A stretch of DNA of 51,291 bases from an uncultured Gammaproteobacteria bacterium. GTDB lineage: Bacteria > Pseudomonadota > Gammaproteobacteria > Ga0077536. The stretch is from the NCBI GenBank assembly GCA_938075585.1, contig CALJHG010000004.1, forward strand, positions 73,311 to 124,601. The letters are read 5' to 3'. Below, piece by piece: positions 1 through 10,731 of the stretch (its first letter is position 1; each line of letters starts with the position of its first letter). Made by a program: the position numbers and the translations under genes. A model generated the notes under the pieces. It worked only from the letters and a program-made list of their open reading frames with translations. It ran no database searches and was not told the origin of the DNA.

Positions 1-1
1 C

Positions 2-709
2 ATTCCGCCAGAAGCGTTAGAGGTTTTTTTAGAGACATTTGAAGGCCCCTTAGACTTATTACTGTATCTTATAAAAAAACAGAATCTGGATATTCTCGAT
101 ATCCCTATAGCCGGAATAACAGAACAATACATGTCCTATATTAATGTAATGCAAGAGTTGAAATTGGAATTGGCCGCCGAATATCTTTTGATGGCGGCGA
201 TGCTTGCTGAAATCAAATCACGCATGCTGCTTCCCCAGAAGAAGCTGGAAGAAGACGAAACGGATCCGCGGGCCGAGTTGGTGCGAAGACTCCAAGAGTA
301 TGAGCGGTACCAAAAAGCAGCCGCGACATTGGAGAGCTTACCCAGAATGGAGCGAGACTGGCAAAATTTAACAGTAGATTTTGAGAGAGTTCAATCAATT
401 CATCCCCCTCCCGAAGTTAAGCTAGAGGTTTTGGTGAGAGCATTTCAGGATGTGCTACATCGTTTAGATTTGGAGTCCGTTCATCTGGTTGAAAGGGAAC
501 CGCTTTCGGTCCGTGCACGGATGAGTAGTGTTCTTTCCATAGCTAAAGCTGGGATGTTTACTGCATTCTATGATTTTTTTACCGCTGAAGAAGGACGGCC
601 CGGGGCGATAGTGACTTTAATCGCCGTCTTAGAGTTGCTTAAAGAGTCAATGATTGAAATTGTTGAGGCGGAGAAGGACGGTCTTATATATATAAAAGTA
701 GTGGTATGA
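2..709 (+). CDS. scpA: Segregation and condensation protein A, 5' truncated by window edge
   Basis: ScpA is the kleisin subunit of the SMC-ScpAB condensin that compacts and helps segregate the chromosome. The frame is open from base 2, well before the first ATG at 131. Its first residues contain FEGPLDLLLYLIKKQ, the conserved N-terminal kleisin motif that contacts the SMC neck, so the gene clearly runs off the left edge and position 131 is not the start. The C-terminal winged-helix region (FTAFYDFF onward, then VTLIAVLELLKES) is complete. It ends 4 bases before scpB, in the usual scpA-scpB-rluB order. Only a few N-terminal residues appear to be missing. Confidence 0.95.
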   Translation: MPPEALEVFLETFEGPLDLLLYLIKKQNLDILDIPIAGITEQYMSYINVMQELKLELAAEYLLMAAMLAEIKSRMLLPQKKLEEDETDPRAELVRRLQEYERYQKAAATLESLPRMERDWQNLTVDFERVQSIHPPPEVKLEVLVRAFQDVLHRLDLESVHLVEREPLSVRARMSSVLSIAKAGMFTAFYDFFTAEEGRPGAIVTLIAVLELLKESMIEIVEAEKDGLIYIKVVV

Positions 710-713
710 TCCT

Positions 714-1370
714 ATGAACCAAGAAACACTTAAGTCAGCTATAGAAGCGATGCTTATGGTTGCGGATGAGCCAGTCCCAGTAGGTCGGCTTGCGGCACTT
801 CTTGAGAAACAACTTAGTGAAGCAGTTCCCCGGGACAAAGTTCGTCTAGCCATTGAGAGCCTAGTGTCTGATTATGTCGGGCGCGGAGTCGAATTAGTGG
901 AGGTTTCTGCTGGTTTTCGATTTCGTTCAAGCGCAGAGTATTCCAGTTTTGTTGGGGGGCTTTGGGAAGAGAGGAAGCCGCGTTACTCTAAAGCATTTCT
1001 CGAAACCTTAGCAATTATTGCTTATCGCCAGCCGGTAACTAGAGGAGAGATCGAGCATATCCGCGGGGTGGCAGTGAGCTCTAATATAATTAGATCATTG
1101 TTGGAGCGAGACTGGATTAAGGCGGTTGGTCACCGGGATGTGCCTGGACGACCAGTAATTTTTGCTACCACGAAAGAATTTCTAGATTATTTTGGTTTAA
1201 AAGCGTTAGGTCAATTGCCGGAACTGCCAGAGATGACCGATTTGGATGCTACGCATGAAAAGTTTATTGTGAATGAGGGGGAGCCTAATGACACAAGCAC
1301 CCATCGGTCGGATGAGTTGGAGGCGTCGGACGAGCGAAAACAGCTTGATGAAAGCGCAATAGCTGAGTGA
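714..1370 (+). CDS. scpB: Segregation and condensation protein B
   Basis: ScpB is the winged-helix dimer (kite protein) that binds ScpA and supports SMC loading. At 218 aa it has normal family length. The motif ALAIIAYRQPVTRGEIEHIRG is present in close form (TLAIIAYRQPVTRGEIEHI), as is the second winged helix ending at GRPVIFATTKEFLDYFGL. The last 40 or so residues are acidic and charged, the low-complexity tail common in ScpB. It follows scpA by 4 bases and overlaps rluB by 4 bases, so the three are translated as one operon. Confidence 0.95.
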   Translation: MNQETLKSAIEAMLMVADEPVPVGRLAALLEKQLSEAVPRDKVRLAIESLVSDYVGRGVELVEVSAGFRFRSSAEYSSFVGGLWEERKPRYSKAFLETLAIIAYRQPVTRGEIEHIRGVAVSSNIIRSLLERDWIKAVGHRDVPGRPVIFATTKEFLDYFGLKALGQLPELPEMTDLDATHEKFIVNEGEPNDTSTHRSDELEASDERKQLDESAIAE

Positions 1371-2167
1371 GGAGGACTCAGCGAGATAGACCAATAGCAA
1401 AATCTACTGGAGAGAGAATTCAAAAAGCTTTGGCCCGTTCCGACTGGGGCTCTAGGCGGGAAATTGAACGGCTAATAAAAGACCAGCGGATAAAGGTAAA
1501 TAATAATTTAGCTGTCTTAGGTTTAAGTATAAGACCCGGAGACTCTATTCAGTTAGATAATGGTAGAGTCGTCGAGGTTGGACGCGATAAACAAGAGTTA
1601 CAAGTGTTGCTTTACCATAAACCTGCAGGTGTGGTTTGCACTCGGAGTGACGAAGAAGGGAGGCCAACAATTTTTGAAAAGCTTCCGAGAATAAAGCATG
1701 GTCGTTGGCTAAATGTTGGACGGCTAGACATAAACACTACTGGTCTTTTGCTGTTTACGAATAATGGCGAACTAGCGCATCGCTTAACTCACCCCAAATA
1801 TAAAATTGACAGAGAGTATGCTGTTCGCGTGTTTGGGAATGTAAGTGAGAAAATGTTACTCACCATAAGAAAAGGAGTGGAGGTTGATGGCGAAATCTAC
1901 TCTTTTAATGACGTGGTAGCAGGAGAAGGGGGGGGGTCTAATAAATGGTTTTATTGCGTTGTACAGATGGGCAGGAACAGGGAGGTTCGTAAGATATGGG
2001 AATCTCAAGGAGTCACCGTCAGTCGCTTAATGCGTGTTAGGTTCGGCAACATAATGCTTCCAACTGATCTGCGTCCGGGCCGAAATTTGGAATTAGGGAC
2101 ACCATTAGTAAAAGAACTATGCGCTTTAGTTGGCTTAGGGGACGGCGATGAGTTTGATGGCACTTAG
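1367..2167 (+). CDS. rluB: 23S rRNA pseudouridine synthase RluB family
   Basis: This is a RsuA/RluB-type pseudouridine synthase, expected to isomerise a uridine in 23S rRNA (U2605 in E. coli). An S4 RNA-binding domain occupies about residues 15-60 (RIQKALARSDWGSRREIE). The catalytic domain has the signature GRLDINTTGLLLFTNNGE with the catalytic Asp, and later the motif QMGRNREVRKIWE. The start is a GTG at 1367 that overlaps the scpB stop as GTGA. No other start fits the S4 domain better. RluB was chosen over RsuA or RluE because of the scpB linkage and the 266 aa length. Confidence 0.9.
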   Translation: MRRTQRDRPIAKSTGERIQKALARSDWGSRREIERLIKDQRIKVNNNLAVLGLSIRPGDSIQLDNGRVVEVGRDKQELQVLLYHKPAGVVCTRSDEEGRPTIFEKLPRIKHGRWLNVGRLDINTTGLLLFTNNGELAHRLTHPKYKIDREYAVRVFGNVSEKMLLTIRKGVEVDGEIYSFNDVVAGEGGGSNKWFYCVVQMGRNREVRKIWESQGVTVSRLMRVRFGNIMLPTDLRPGRNLELGTPLVKELCALVGLGDGDEFDGT

Positions 2168-2221
2168 CGCTCAAATGAGCTGTTCTTTAAGAGAGGGATG
2201 AGATTGCCATTGGCTTAGGGG

Positions 2222-2227
2222 TATAAT
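2222..2227 (+). promoter_or_regulatory. Candidate -10 element for tpiA-secG
   Basis: A perfect TATAAT lies 39 bases before the tpiA ATG, in the 99-base gap after rluB. No convincing -35 is seen at 16-18 bases, so this is a candidate only. Confidence 0.35.
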
Positions 2228-2266
2228 AGTAAGAATATAGCAACGTTTTCAAATTAGGTTGGTTTT

Positions 2267-3013
2267 ATGAGAAAGGCTTTAGTCGCTGGCAATTGGAAAA
2301 TGAACGGGACTATAAATGATGTTAAAGAACTGACTTCTAAGATCTGTCAAACAGAGTGGAATGACGTTGATATAATGCTTGCGCCCTCGTTTGCGCATAT
2401 GCATAGTGTTAGTGAAATCCTTAGCGGGACAAATGTTCTTTTAGCTGGACAGGACTGCTCTGAGTTTGACCAAGGCGCTTTCACTGGAGAGACTAGCGCG
2501 GATATGTTAGCTGATTTGGGTTGCACTCATGTGATTGTGGGTCACTCCGAACGCCGGCAATTTTTCGGTGATGATGACTTGCGAGTCGCTCGGAAAGCAA
2601 GAAAAGCGCAGATTAAACGGCTCTGTCCGATAGTTTGTGTTGGCGAAACTTTGGAAGAAAGAGATAGCGGTAAGACGACAGAGGTGATTGAGAGACAATT
2701 GTGTGCCGTTTTTGAGATGATTGAAAATAAATTTGTTATTGCCTATGAACCTGTTTGGGCCATTGGTACTGGGAAGTCAGCTACGCCAGAAATGGCACAA
2801 GAGGTGCACGAGAATATACGGCAGTACTCGGCTGCGCATTCTCACGCTAATGGATCAGATCTTCGTATTCTTTACGGGGGCAGTGTGAAGCCTGATAATG
2901 CGGATGAGTTATTTTCTATGCCGGATATAGATGGTGGTTTGATTGGCGGCGCGTCGTTAGACTCTGAGTCCTTTTTAAAAATATGCTGCTCAGCAGCTAA
3001 ACTGATAAATTAG
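2267..3013 (+). CDS. tpiA: Triosephosphate isomerase
   Basis: TpiA interconverts dihydroxyacetone phosphate and glyceraldehyde 3-phosphate in cytosolic glycolysis and gluconeogenesis. At 248 aa it has normal length. All active-site elements are visible: NWKMNG near the N-terminus (substrate Asn and Lys), IVGHSERR (electrophilic His), AYEPVWAIGTGK (catalytic Glu plus mobile loop 6), and LYGGSVKPDN and GLIGGASL (phosphate binding). It is followed after 9 bases by secG, a pairing conserved in many gammaproteobacteria. Confidence 0.98.
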   Translation: MRKALVAGNWKMNGTINDVKELTSKICQTEWNDVDIMLAPSFAHMHSVSEILSGTNVLLAGQDCSEFDQGAFTGETSADMLADLGCTHVIVGHSERRQFFGDDDLRVARKARKAQIKRLCPIVCVGETLEERDSGKTTEVIERQLCAVFEMIENKFVIAYEPVWAIGTGKSATPEMAQEVHENIRQYSAAHSHANGSDLRILYGGSVKPDNADELFSMPDIDGGLIGGASLDSESFLKICCSAAKLIN

Positions 3014-3022
3014 AGAAATTTT

Positions 3023-3376
3023 ATGTCGTTACTTTTAACTGGTTTGTTGGTACTACAGGTTGTTCTGGCGGTACTTTTGGTGGGATTAGTTCTGATTCAA
3101 CAAGGCAAAGGTGCAACTGCTGGTGCAGGATTTGGAGGTGGTGCTTCTGGTACCGTGTTTGGTTCGCGAGGTTCGGGATCGTTCATAACTCGCATGACAG
3201 CTATTATTGCCACGTTTTTTCTGTTAAATAGTCTGTTCTTAGCGTACTTATATGCGAACAATTCGCAATCTGATAGTTTGCTAGATAAAGTGTCGACGGA
3301 AGTTAGCTCTCATAGTGATAACGTCGTGATACCTGGCTTAAACTCAACAGAAGGTGCGCCGGTCATTCCAGAGTAA
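3023..3376 (+). CDS. secG: Protein translocase subunit SecG
   Basis: SecG is the small accessory subunit of the SecYEG translocon in the inner membrane. At 117 aa it has two hydrophobic segments (about residues 3-24 and 54-75) separated by the conserved glycine-rich cytoplasmic stretch GKGATAGAGFGGGASGTVFG. The acidic, Ser/Thr-rich tail is variable in the family. The gene lies between tpiA and a tRNA-Leu gene, its usual place. Confidence 0.95.
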   Translation: MSLLLTGLLVLQVVLAVLLVGLVLIQQGKGATAGAGFGGGASGTVFGSRGSGSFITRMTAIIATFFLLNSLFLAYLYANNSQSDSLLDKVSTEVSSHSDNVVIPGLNSTEGAPVIPE

Positions 3377-3499
3377 GGTTTTTTTTATAATTTAGAACAT
3401 TAGAGACCAAAAACGCGATATAATTATCAGCGATTCAAAAGCGTCCACAGATGTGTACGTGTTTGTTCTTTATATTCTTTGCCCTGTTACCGAAATCTA

Positions 3500-3584
3500 G
3501 CCGATGTGGTGGAATTGGTAGACACGCTGTCTTGAGGGGGCAGTGCCGAAAGGCGTCCCGGTTCGAGTCCGGGCATCGGCACCA
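3500..3584 (+). tRNA. tRNA-Leu (anticodon GAG)
   Basis: A full class II tRNA cloverleaf can be folded by eye. The acceptor stem GCCGATG pairs with CATCGGC; the D arm contains AATTGGTAGAC; the anticodon arm is CTGTC-TTGAGGG-GGCAG with GAG at positions 34-36; there is a long variable arm (TGCCGAAAGGCGT) and a T arm with GGTTCGAGTCC. The discriminator is A and the CCA end is encoded. It reads CUC and CUU leucine codons. The position after secG is conserved in gammaproteobacteria. Confidence 0.96.
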
Positions 3585-3749
3585 GACTGGTAGGCTGTTC
3601 GCGTAATGTTTGAATTTGATAATGTTGGCTTTGGGCAGTTAAGTTTAGGTGCGTAGAGGTATGTGTGACGAGTGGAAAAGAAGTGTGGCTTGGATTTAAC
3701 AAAATTCGGTCAGTGCTAAGTTGAATTTTTAAGGGAGCTGCTTAACAAA

Positions 3750-4118
3750 GTGTTAGAGCTATATTTACCTATATTAATTTTTGTGGTCATAGGCGTCGGC
3801 GTCGGCGTAGTGTCACTAGCGGCTAGTGTAGGGATTGGTGAAATATTGGGTGTTCGTAAACCTGATAGTGAAAAAAATTCGCCTTTTGAGTGTGGGTTCG
3901 AGGCATTTGAAGACGCTCGGATGAAGTTTGATGTACGATATTACCTTGTCGCGATACTTTTCATTATTTTTGATTTGGAAATTGCATTTTTCTTTCCTTG
4001 GGCCGTGGTGTTGGATGATATTGGCGCTTATGGTTTTTGGGCTATGATGATATTTTTAGGTATTCTTGTTATTGGGTTCGTATATGAGTGGCGCAGAGGA
4101 GCTTTGGAATGGGAATGA
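3750..4118 (+). CDS. nuoA: NADH-quinone oxidoreductase subunit A
   Basis: NuoA is a membrane-arm subunit of complex I near the quinone site. It has 122 aa with three transmembrane helices and the conserved loop around [24 protein letters not shown], which contains the conserved Cys and the acidic residues following it. The start is GTG at 3750, preceded by AAGGGAG at a somewhat long distance. It is the first gene of the nuoA-N operon, about 165 bases after the tRNA-Leu gene. I see no clear promoter in that gap. Its stop overlaps nuoB. Confidence 0.96.
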   Translation: MLELYLPILIFVVIGVGVGVVSLAASVGIGEILGVRKPDSEKNSPFECGFEAFEDARMKFDVRYYLVAILFIIFDLEIAFFFPWAVVLDDIGAYGFWAMMIFLGILVIGFVYEWRRGALEWE

Positions 4119-4591
4119 GTGAAGTTCAAGATAAAGGCTTTGTTACCACTTCAGTTGACACTATCGTTAATTGGGCAAGGACAGGTTCTATGTGGCCGAT
4201 GACTTTTGGCTTAGCCTGCTGTGCAGTTGAGATGATGCATGCTGGGGCGGCTCGATACGATTTGGATCGTTTCGGTGTGGTCTTTCGTCCGAGTCCAAGA
4301 CAGTCTGATGTTATGATTGTAGCTGGAACGTTAGTCAATAAAATGGCTCCTGCACTGCGCAAAGTATACGATCAAATGACTGAGCCAAAATGGGTTATAT
4401 CGATGGGTTCGTGTGCTAACGGTGGTGGTTATTATCACTATTCGTACGCGGTGACCCGGGGATGCGACAGAATTGTTCCTGTTGATGTTTATGTTCCCGG
4501 ATGTCCCCCCACCGCAGAGGCTTTGCTTTTCGGCGTGATGCAGTTGCAAAATAAGATAAAGCGAACTAACACTATTAGTCGCAAGAGTTAA
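4109..4591 (+). CDS. nuoB: NADH-quinone oxidoreductase subunit B
   Basis: NuoB carries the terminal N2 [4Fe-4S] cluster that reduces quinone. The ligand motifs are present: [11 protein letters not shown] (adjacent Cys pair), [10 protein letters not shown] and [11 protein letters not shown]. The open frame begins at GTG 4088. ATG 4109 is preferred because AGGAG lies 7 bases upstream; ATG 4115, which forms an ATGA overlap with the nuoA stop, is the alternative. Either choice gives about 160 aa, as expected. Confidence 0.96.
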   Translation: MGMSEVQDKGFVTTSVDTIVNWARTGSMWPMTFGLACCAVEMMHAGAARYDLDRFGVVFRPSPRQSDVMIVAGTLVNKMAPALRKVYDQMTEPKWVISMGSCANGGGYYHYSYAVTRGCDRIVPVDVYVPGCPPTAEALLFGVMQLQNKIKRTNTISRKS

Positions 4592-4598
4592 GGCTAGA

Positions 4599-5294
4599 AT
4601 GTCTAAGAAAAATACAGCATTGTTAGTGACACTGGCCGATATACTTGGTGAGCGCTTGGTATCCTCGAGTGATGCATTGCATGAGATTACCATAGAGATC
4701 CTATCAAATGATTTGCTAAGTGTAATGAGATTGTTAAAGGAAGCAGATAGCCTGCAATTCCATCAGCTAATTGATCTAAGCGCGGTAGATTACTTAGAGT
4801 ACGGGAAGGCTGATTGGCAGACACAAAGCGCCTCGTCGGATGGCTTTAGCCGAGGCGTAGGTGCTACAGAAATGTCCGATAGCGTTGAGAATAGCCGCAG
4901 ATTTTGCGTGGTCTACCATCTCTTATCCGTAGAACACAATTATAGGTTGAGAGTTAAGTGTTATTTAGACCAAGAATCTCCGAGACTTCATTCTGTAGCC
5001 GAGATCTGGGCAGTCGCAGATTGGTACGAAAGAGAAGCGTTTGATTTATTTGGCATTTTATTTGATAACCACCCTGATCTGAGGCGGATACTTACTGACT
5101 ATGGTTTCATAGGGCATCCATTTAGAAAGGATTTTCCCCTGGAAGGCTATGTAGAGGTGAGATACGACCCTGAGAAAAAACGTGTTGTGAATCAACCCGT
5201 GAGCATTGAACCGAGGACTCTAGTTCCTAAGGTGATACGTGAAGAAGATTGGTTACATTCCTCTAAGCCCCTAAGCGAGGTAGAAGATGCCTGA
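4599..5294 (+). CDS. nuoC: NADH-quinone oxidoreductase subunit C
   Basis: NuoC (30 kDa subunit) is a hydrophilic connecting subunit of the peripheral arm. At 231 aa it has the family signature around [11 protein letters not shown] (here [17 protein letters not shown]) and [19 protein letters not shown]. It is a separate gene, not fused to nuoD as in enterobacteria. It starts 7 bases after nuoB and overlaps nuoD by 8 bases. Confidence 0.96.
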   Translation: MSKKNTALLVTLADILGERLVSSSDALHEITIEILSNDLLSVMRLLKEADSLQFHQLIDLSAVDYLEYGKADWQTQSASSDGFSRGVGATEMSDSVENSRRFCVVYHLLSVEHNYRLRVKCYLDQESPRLHSVAEIWAVADWYEREAFDLFGILFDNHPDLRRILTDYGFIGHPFRKDFPLEGYVEVRYDPEKKRVVNQPVSIEPRTLVPKVIREEDWLHSSKPLSEVEDA

Positions 5295-6540
5295 GATCCG
5301 AAATCTTACGATGAATTTTGGGCCTCAGCATCCGGCTGCCCACGGTGTTTTGCGATTGATTCTTGAAATGGACGGCGAAGTTATTGAGCGCGCAGATCCT
5401 CACATAGGTTTGCTGCACCGAGGTACTGAAAAATTAGCCGAGAATAAGCCTTACAATCAAAGTATTGGCTATATGGATCGTTTAGATTACGTGTCAATGA
5501 TGTGTAATGAGCACGCTTACGTGCTTGCTATAGAGAAATTACTTCAAATAACACCTCCTGTTCGATCGCAGTATATCAGAGTGATGTTTGACGAGGTGAC
5601 GCGTATACTAAATCACTTGATGTGGTTAGGGGCGCATGGACTAGATATTGGGGCGATGACAATATTCCTCTACTGTTTTCGGGAGAGGGAAGATCTGATG
5701 GACTGCTATGAGGCAGTATCTGGCACCCGAATGCATGCGACTTACTACCGGCCAGGTGGGGTCTATCGCGATCTGCCTGAAACGATGCCTCAATATGAAG
5801 TGTCAAAGTGGCGTAGCGAGAAAGAGGTCCGGAAGCTTAACGAAAACCGTTCTGGTTCCTTGCTGGATTTTTTACAAGATTTCGTCGATCGTTTTCCTGC
5901 GTGCGTTGATGAGTATGAGACTTTGCTAACTGATAATCGTATATGGAAGCAAAGAACAGTAGACATAGGAATTGTAACTCCTGAAAGAGCACTCGAATTG
6001 GGTTTTACTGGTCCAATGTTAAGAGGATCTGGGGTTGTTTGGGATCTGCGAAAAAAACAACCTTATGAGGTTTATCGTGATTTAGATTTTGATATTCCGG
6101 TAGGTACTAATGGTGATTGTTATGATCGGTATTTAGTTCGTGTTGAAGAAATGCGGCAGTCTGCCAAAATTATAGGTCAGTGTATAGATTGGCTTAAGGT
6201 TAATCCTGGTCCCGTAATCCTGCAAGATCCTAAACTAGTAGCTCCTGATCGTGAGTCTATGAAGGGAGATATGGAATCGCTGATTCATCACTTTAAGCTT
6301 TTTACGGAAGGGTATTGCGTGCCAATAGGCGAGGCATATGCTGCTGTAGAACATCCAAAAGGAGAATTTGGTATCTATTTAGTGTCAGATGGGGCGAATA
6401 AGCCTTATCGGGTTAAAGCACGCGCATCCGGCTTTGCACATTTGTCCGCTATGAACGAAATGGTTCAAGGTCACATGTTATCTGATGTTGTAGCGGTCAT
6501 AGGCACAATGGATATTGTTTTTGGGGAAGTAGACCGTTAG
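5287..6540 (+). CDS. nuoD: NADH-quinone oxidoreductase subunit D
   Basis: NuoD (49 kDa subunit) forms the quinone-binding cavity with NuoB. At 417 aa it begins in the usual way with [14 protein letters not shown], whose His-containing loop lines the quinone site. [21 protein letters not shown] and the C-terminal DIVFGEVDR are all conserved. The ATG overlaps the 3' end of nuoC, indicating translational coupling. Confidence 0.97.
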   Translation: MPEIRNLTMNFGPQHPAAHGVLRLILEMDGEVIERADPHIGLLHRGTEKLAENKPYNQSIGYMDRLDYVSMMCNEHAYVLAIEKLLQITPPVRSQYIRVMFDEVTRILNHLMWLGAHGLDIGAMTIFLYCFREREDLMDCYEAVSGTRMHATYYRPGGVYRDLPETMPQYEVSKWRSEKEVRKLNENRSGSLLDFLQDFVDRFPACVDEYETLLTDNRIWKQRTVDIGIVTPERALELGFTGPMLRGSGVVWDLRKKQPYEVYRDLDFDIPVGTNGDCYDRYLVRVEEMRQSAKIIGQCIDWLKVNPGPVILQDPKLVAPDRESMKGDMESLIHHFKLFTEGYCVPIGEAYAAVEHPKGEFGIYLVSDGANKPYRVKARASGFAHLSAMNEMVQGHMLSDVVAVIGTMDIVFGEVDR

Positions 6541-6551
6541 GCAAAATTGTG

Positions 6552-7049
6552 ATGGAAGATTCTGTAAACACAAGATTATCTGAACACGCTCGAGCATTCA
6601 TAGATGGATGCTTGAAAAAGTACCCTGAAGACCAGAAACAGTCGGCTATTTTGTCTGCTTTAACTGAGGTGCAGCACGAAAATCAGGGTTTTTTAACAGA
6701 AAGCTTAATGGATGCAGTCGCTGATTATTTGGATATGCCTAGGATTGCGGTATATGAAGTCGCTAGTTTTTACTCAATGTTTGAGACAAAGCCTTGTGGG
6801 AGGAACTGCGTGGCTATTTGTACCAACATTTCTTGTATGTTGCGCGGAAGCGACAAGATAGTGCAGCACATCGAAAATAAGCTGGGTATTAGTTTGGGCG
6901 AATCTACTGCAGACGGTCGTATTTTCTTGAAAAGAGAAGAGGAGTGCCTTGCAGGCTGTTGCGGTGCTCCAATGATGCAGGTCAATCATGTCTACCACGA
7001 ACGGCTCACCATTGATGATGTTGACGAGATTTTGGATAATTTAAAATGA
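6552..7049 (+). CDS. nuoE: NADH-quinone oxidoreductase subunit E
   Basis: NuoE (24 kDa subunit, thioredoxin-like fold) holds the N1a [2Fe-2S] cluster. The four ligands are visible as CTNISC (C-x4-C) and CLAGC (C-x3-C), with EVASFYSMF upstream. ATG 6552 and the GTG just before it at 6549 are both possible starts, and neither has a good ribosome site. The gene overlaps nuoF by 4 bases. Confidence 0.95.
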   Translation: MEDSVNTRLSEHARAFIDGCLKKYPEDQKQSAILSALTEVQHENQGFLTESLMDAVADYLDMPRIAVYEVASFYSMFETKPCGRNCVAICTNISCMLRGSDKIVQHIENKLGISLGESTADGRIFLKREEECLAGCCGAPMMQVNHVYHERLTIDDVDEILDNLK

Positions 7050-8350
7050 AGCGTATTGAACTTAATCAGACTTGTTACGAGACCCTTCAATTTGACGAGC
7101 CTTGGACACTGGAAAATTATTTAAAAATAGGTGGCTATAAAGCATGGGAAAATATCCTAGATAATAAAATACCACCAGAAGATGTTATTGAAGTTGTAAA
7201 AGCTTCGGGTCTCAGGGGGAGGGGTGGTGCCGGTTTTCCGTCTGGTGTTAAATGGAGCTTCATGCCTAAGACTGACTCTCAGAAATATATAGTGTGTAAT
7301 TCTGATGAGAGCGAGCCTGGCACTTGTAAAGATCGAGATATATTGCGTTTTAACCCACATGCCCTAGTGGAAGGTATGGCAATTGCTGGTTACGCTATTG
7401 GAGCGACGGTAGGTTATAACTATATGCGAGGTGAGTTCATGGATGAACCGAGCATGCGTTTTCAGGCTGCGTTAGCGGAAGCCTATCAGTTAGGTTACTT
7501 AGGAAAAAACATTAAGGATACAGGCGTCGATTTTGACCTGTACGATCATTTAGGCGCCGGGGCATATATTTGCGGTGAGGAGACAGCTCTTCTTGAATCT
7601 TTGGAGGGGAAAAAAGGACAACCTCGTTTTAAACCACCGTTTCCCGCAGGTTACGGGCTCTATGGTAAGCCAACCACCATTAACAACACTGAGTCTTTAG
7701 CTACCGTTCCTACCGTATTAAGAAAGGGCGCTGATTGGTTTGCTGAAGTTGGCAAGCCGAATAATGGTGGCACTAAGATTTTTTCAGTCAGCGGGCATGT
7801 GCAAAAGCCTGGTAATTTTGAAGTGCCCATGGGGACCTCTTTTCGAGATTTATTGGAACTCGCGGGTGGGCTTTTTGAAGGGAGAAGTTTGAAAGCAGTG
7901 ATTCCTGGTGGTTCGTCGGTTCCGGTTCTAACTGGTGAGAGGATGCTTGACATCGATATGGACTATGACTCAATAGCTGAAGCAGGGTCGATGCTTGGTT
8001 CTGGCGCGGTGATTGTAATGGACGACACCACTGATATGGTTAAGGTATTGCGCCGAGTGTCTCGATTTTATTATGCCGAATCGTGTGGCCAATGTACGCC
8101 TTGCAGGGAAGGTACTGGTTGGCTGTATCGAATGCTAGATAGAATAATCAAGGGACAGGGGGAGACCGAAGACATTGAGCGTCTCGATGCGGTAGCCGGC
8201 AAGATAGCAGGTCATACTATTTGTGCTTTAGGAGACGCCGCCGCAATGCCGGTCCAGAGTTTTGTGAAAGAGTTTTATGATGAATTTGTTCACTACATCG
8301 AGCATGGGTGTAGCGTTTTAGATAATAAGGACGAGTCAGCCGCCGCTTGA
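7046..8350 (+). CDS. nuoF: NADH-quinone oxidoreductase subunit F
   Basis: NuoF (51 kDa subunit) is the NADH- and FMN-binding entry point of complex I and carries the N3 [4Fe-4S] cluster. At 434 aa, [16 protein letters not shown] is the nucleotide-binding glycine-rich loop, [14 protein letters not shown] belongs to the FMN site, and [15 protein letters not shown] with the later HTICALGD gives the four cluster cysteines. It overlaps nuoE and the next frame. Confidence 0.97.
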   Translation: MKRIELNQTCYETLQFDEPWTLENYLKIGGYKAWENILDNKIPPEDVIEVVKASGLRGRGGAGFPSGVKWSFMPKTDSQKYIVCNSDESEPGTCKDRDILRFNPHALVEGMAIAGYAIGATVGYNYMRGEFMDEPSMRFQAALAEAYQLGYLGKNIKDTGVDFDLYDHLGAGAYICGEETALLESLEGKKGQPRFKPPFPAGYGLYGKPTTINNTESLATVPTVLRKGADWFAEVGKPNNGGTKIFSVSGHVQKPGNFEVPMGTSFRDLLELAGGLFEGRSLKAVIPGGSSVPVLTGERMLDIDMDYDSIAEAGSMLGSGAVIVMDDTTDMVKVLRRVSRFYYAESCGQCTPCREGTGWLYRMLDRIIKGQGETEDIERLDAVAGKIAGHTICALGDAAAMPVQSFVKEFYDEFVHYIEHGCSVLDNKDESAAA

Positions 8351-8367
8351 AGCATCTGAAAATAATT

Positions 8368-10731
8368 ATGAGCAATACCGACAAAATCAAAATAGAAGTA
8401 GATGGACGTGAAATCGATGCCGATCCGGGGTCCATGCTGATTGAGGCCACTGATGCCGCCGGAATTTATGTTCCTAGATTCTGCTATCATAAGAATCTCA
8501 CGGTGGCGGCAAACTGTAGAATGTGTCTTGTGGAAGTTGAACGTGCCCCCAAGCCGATGCCGGCGTGCGCAACTCCGGTGTCAGAAGGGATGAAAGTGTT
8601 TACCCGTTCAGAGAAAGCGACGGCGGCACAACATGCCACAATGGAATTTTTGCTGATCAATCATCCTCTGGATTGTCCCGTCTGTGACCAGGGCGGCGAA
8701 TGTGAGTTGCAAGATCTTGCGATGGGGTATGGAAGTGGGGTTTCGCAGTTCACTGAAGGTAAAAGAGTTGTTCAGGACAAAGATATAGGGCCGCTCGTTC
8801 AAACTGAGATGACTCGCTGTATACACTGTACGAGGTGTGTAAGGTTTGGGGAAGAAATCGCTGGTCTGCGGGAATTGGGTGCTACTGGTCGTGGTGAGAA
8901 TATGGAAATTGGAACCTACGTGGAAAAGGCGATGCGTTCCGAACTATCTGGTAACGTTATTGATCTTTGTCCTGTTGGAGCACTAACTAACAAACCATAC
9001 CGGTTTTCTGCCAGAGCCTGGGAGTTGAAACAGGTGGCTGGTATAGCGCCTCACGACTGCTTAGGCTCAAATTTATATTTTCATGTAAAAGGACAGCAGG
9101 TAAAACGCATTGTCCCCAAAGAAAATATTGATATAAACGAAACTTGGCTCTCTGACAGAGATCGATACAGCTATGAGGGTATGCATCATCAGGATAGATT
9201 GTCTAGCCCAAGGATTAAGCGAAATGGTCAGTGGGTTGATTGTGACTGGGAGACCGCATTCTCTAGAGTTACTAGTTTGCTGAAAGAACATTCTTTTGAA
9301 AACGCAAACGATCTGGTGGGATTGATATCCCCCTCTTCGACAACTGAAGAGTTTTACTTGTTTCAGAAGTTGTTACGTGGTTTGGGTTCAAATAGTGTCG
9401 ATCACCGACTGCGACAAGTTGATTTTAGGAAGCAGATTAGTGAGCCATTTTTCCCAAATGCAGGTGATAGCTTAAATAGCCTAGAGCAGGCAGATGCGGT
9501 ATTAATCGTTGGCTCTTATCCCAGACATGAGGTCCCATTATTAAACTTACGTATTCGAAAAGCTGCTTTGAAAGGTGCTAAAGTTATCTACATTGATACT
9601 CATGGCCGGCCATTCAATTACTCCGTTAGTGAAGAGGTAATAATGAAGCCCTCAAAACTAGCTTCTTATTTGAAGAAACTTTCGGAAAGTATCATTAGAT
9701 TGGATGATTCTTCTGAGCAGGGCGAACCGTCAGAAATAGATTCATTGGCTGGTTTGCTTGTCAACTCTAAGTCGCCTTTTTTGGTTTGTGGCTCGACAAT
9801 TCAATGTCATGTTGATCGCTCCATTCTAATCGAACATATCAATAGTATTGCTTCAAAAATAGGTGCTAAAAAAGTCACGATTGAAAGTGGTGCGAACCCG
9901 GCAGGAGCCTGGCTAGCTGGTGCGATACCTCACCGTGGAGCTGGTGGAGAAGTTCTTCTTGAAAACGGTGTGGACTCACGCGAGGCATTTAGTTCTGCAA
10001 ACCGTGGATACATTCTCATGGGTATTGATCCCTTGATGGATACTGCTGTTCCCAGTGAAACGAGACAATCTCTAAGTGAGGCAGAATTCGTCATCTCTAT
10101 CTCATCGTTTGCTACCGGCAGTTTATTAGAGCTATCCGACGTTATCCTTCCCATGGCACTTTATGCCGAAAACGAGGGCTGTTTCGTTAATGCTACTGGA
10201 ACAGTGCAAAATTTTAATTCGGTGATAAAGCCTTTTGGGGAATCACGACCAGCGTGGAAAATTTTGCGAGTTTTGGGATCTAGGCTTAGTTTGTCAGGAT
10301 TTGATGCTGTTGAAGTTGCAGACGTGTTAGGGGATTCGTTGCAACGCTGGATGGCTAGAGAATTTGTGGCTCCCGAGTGCGGCAAAAAAGAAACAGCTTT
10401 AGTCCGTGATACTGGCGAGCTAGAAATGATTGTGGAAATTCCCATGTACCGAGTCGATAGCCTGGTTCGTCACGCTGATTCATTGCAGAAGACATTAGAG
10501 ATCGAAAAGGTAGTGCGGATCTGTTCGGAGACGGCTTCATCGTTGAGCTTGGCAGACAGAGAGAGGGTCACCGTTCGTCTTGGTGAGAGGGCTGCACTTG
10601 CAGAAGTTGTTATAGATGATGCAATATCGCAAGGAGCGGTGCACGTATTAGGAGCTTGCCCTGAGTTATTAGATGTCCTTGATAATTGCGCCCAAGTTTC
10701 TCTAGAGAAAACTCTGATAGGTGCTTCATGA
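8368..10731 (+). CDS. nuoG: NADH-quinone oxidoreductase subunit G
   Basis: NuoG (75 kDa subunit) carries electrons from NuoF towards NuoB. Visible clusters: N1b [2Fe-2S] ([22 protein letters not shown]), N5 ([18 protein letters not shown], His plus three Cys) and N4 ([10 protein letters not shown] plus CPVGAL). The rest is a molybdopterin-oxidoreductase-like domain without cofactor. The extra N7 cluster motif of the E. coli protein is absent: only a single Cys (DCLGSN) remains there. ATG 8368 is preferred to the in-frame TTG 8347 that overlaps nuoF. Length from ATG is 787 aa. Confidence 0.95.
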   Translation: MSNTDKIKIEVDGREIDADPGSMLIEATDAAGIYVPRFCYHKNLTVAANCRMCLVEVERAPKPMPACATPVSEGMKVFTRSEKATAAQHATMEFLLINHPLDCPVCDQGGECELQDLAMGYGSGVSQFTEGKRVVQDKDIGPLVQTEMTRCIHCTRCVRFGEEIAGLRELGATGRGENMEIGTYVEKAMRSELSGNVIDLCPVGALTNKPYRFSARAWELKQVAGIAPHDCLGSNLYFHVKGQQVKRIVPKENIDINETWLSDRDRYSYEGMHHQDRLSSPRIKRNGQWVDCDWETAFSRVTSLLKEHSFENANDLVGLISPSSTTEEFYLFQKLLRGLGSNSVDHRLRQVDFRKQISEPFFPNAGDSLNSLEQADAVLIVGSYPRHEVPLLNLRIRKAALKGAKVIYIDTHGRPFNYSVSEEVIMKPSKLASYLKKLSESIIRLDDSSEQGEPSEIDSLAGLLVNSKSPFLVCGSTIQCHVDRSILIEHINSIASKIGAKKVTIESGANPAGAWLAGAIPHRGAGGEVLLENGVDSREAFSSANRGYILMGIDPLMDTAVPSETRQSLSEAEFVISISSFATGSLLELSDVILPMALYAENEGCFVNATGTVQNFNSVIKPFGESRPAWKILRVLGSRLSLSGFDAVEVADVLGDSLQRWMAREFVAPECGKKETALVRDTGELEMIVEIPMYRVDSLVRHADSLQKTLEIEKVVRICSETASSLSLADRERVTVRLGERAALAEVVIDDAISQGAVHVLGACPELLDVLDNCAQVSLEKTLIGAS

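Noticed and set aside
4088-4108. GTG-started extension of nuoB inside nuoA
   Set aside because: AGGAG at 4097-4101 lies within the extension and points to ATG 4109; the extra residues are not part of the NuoB family.
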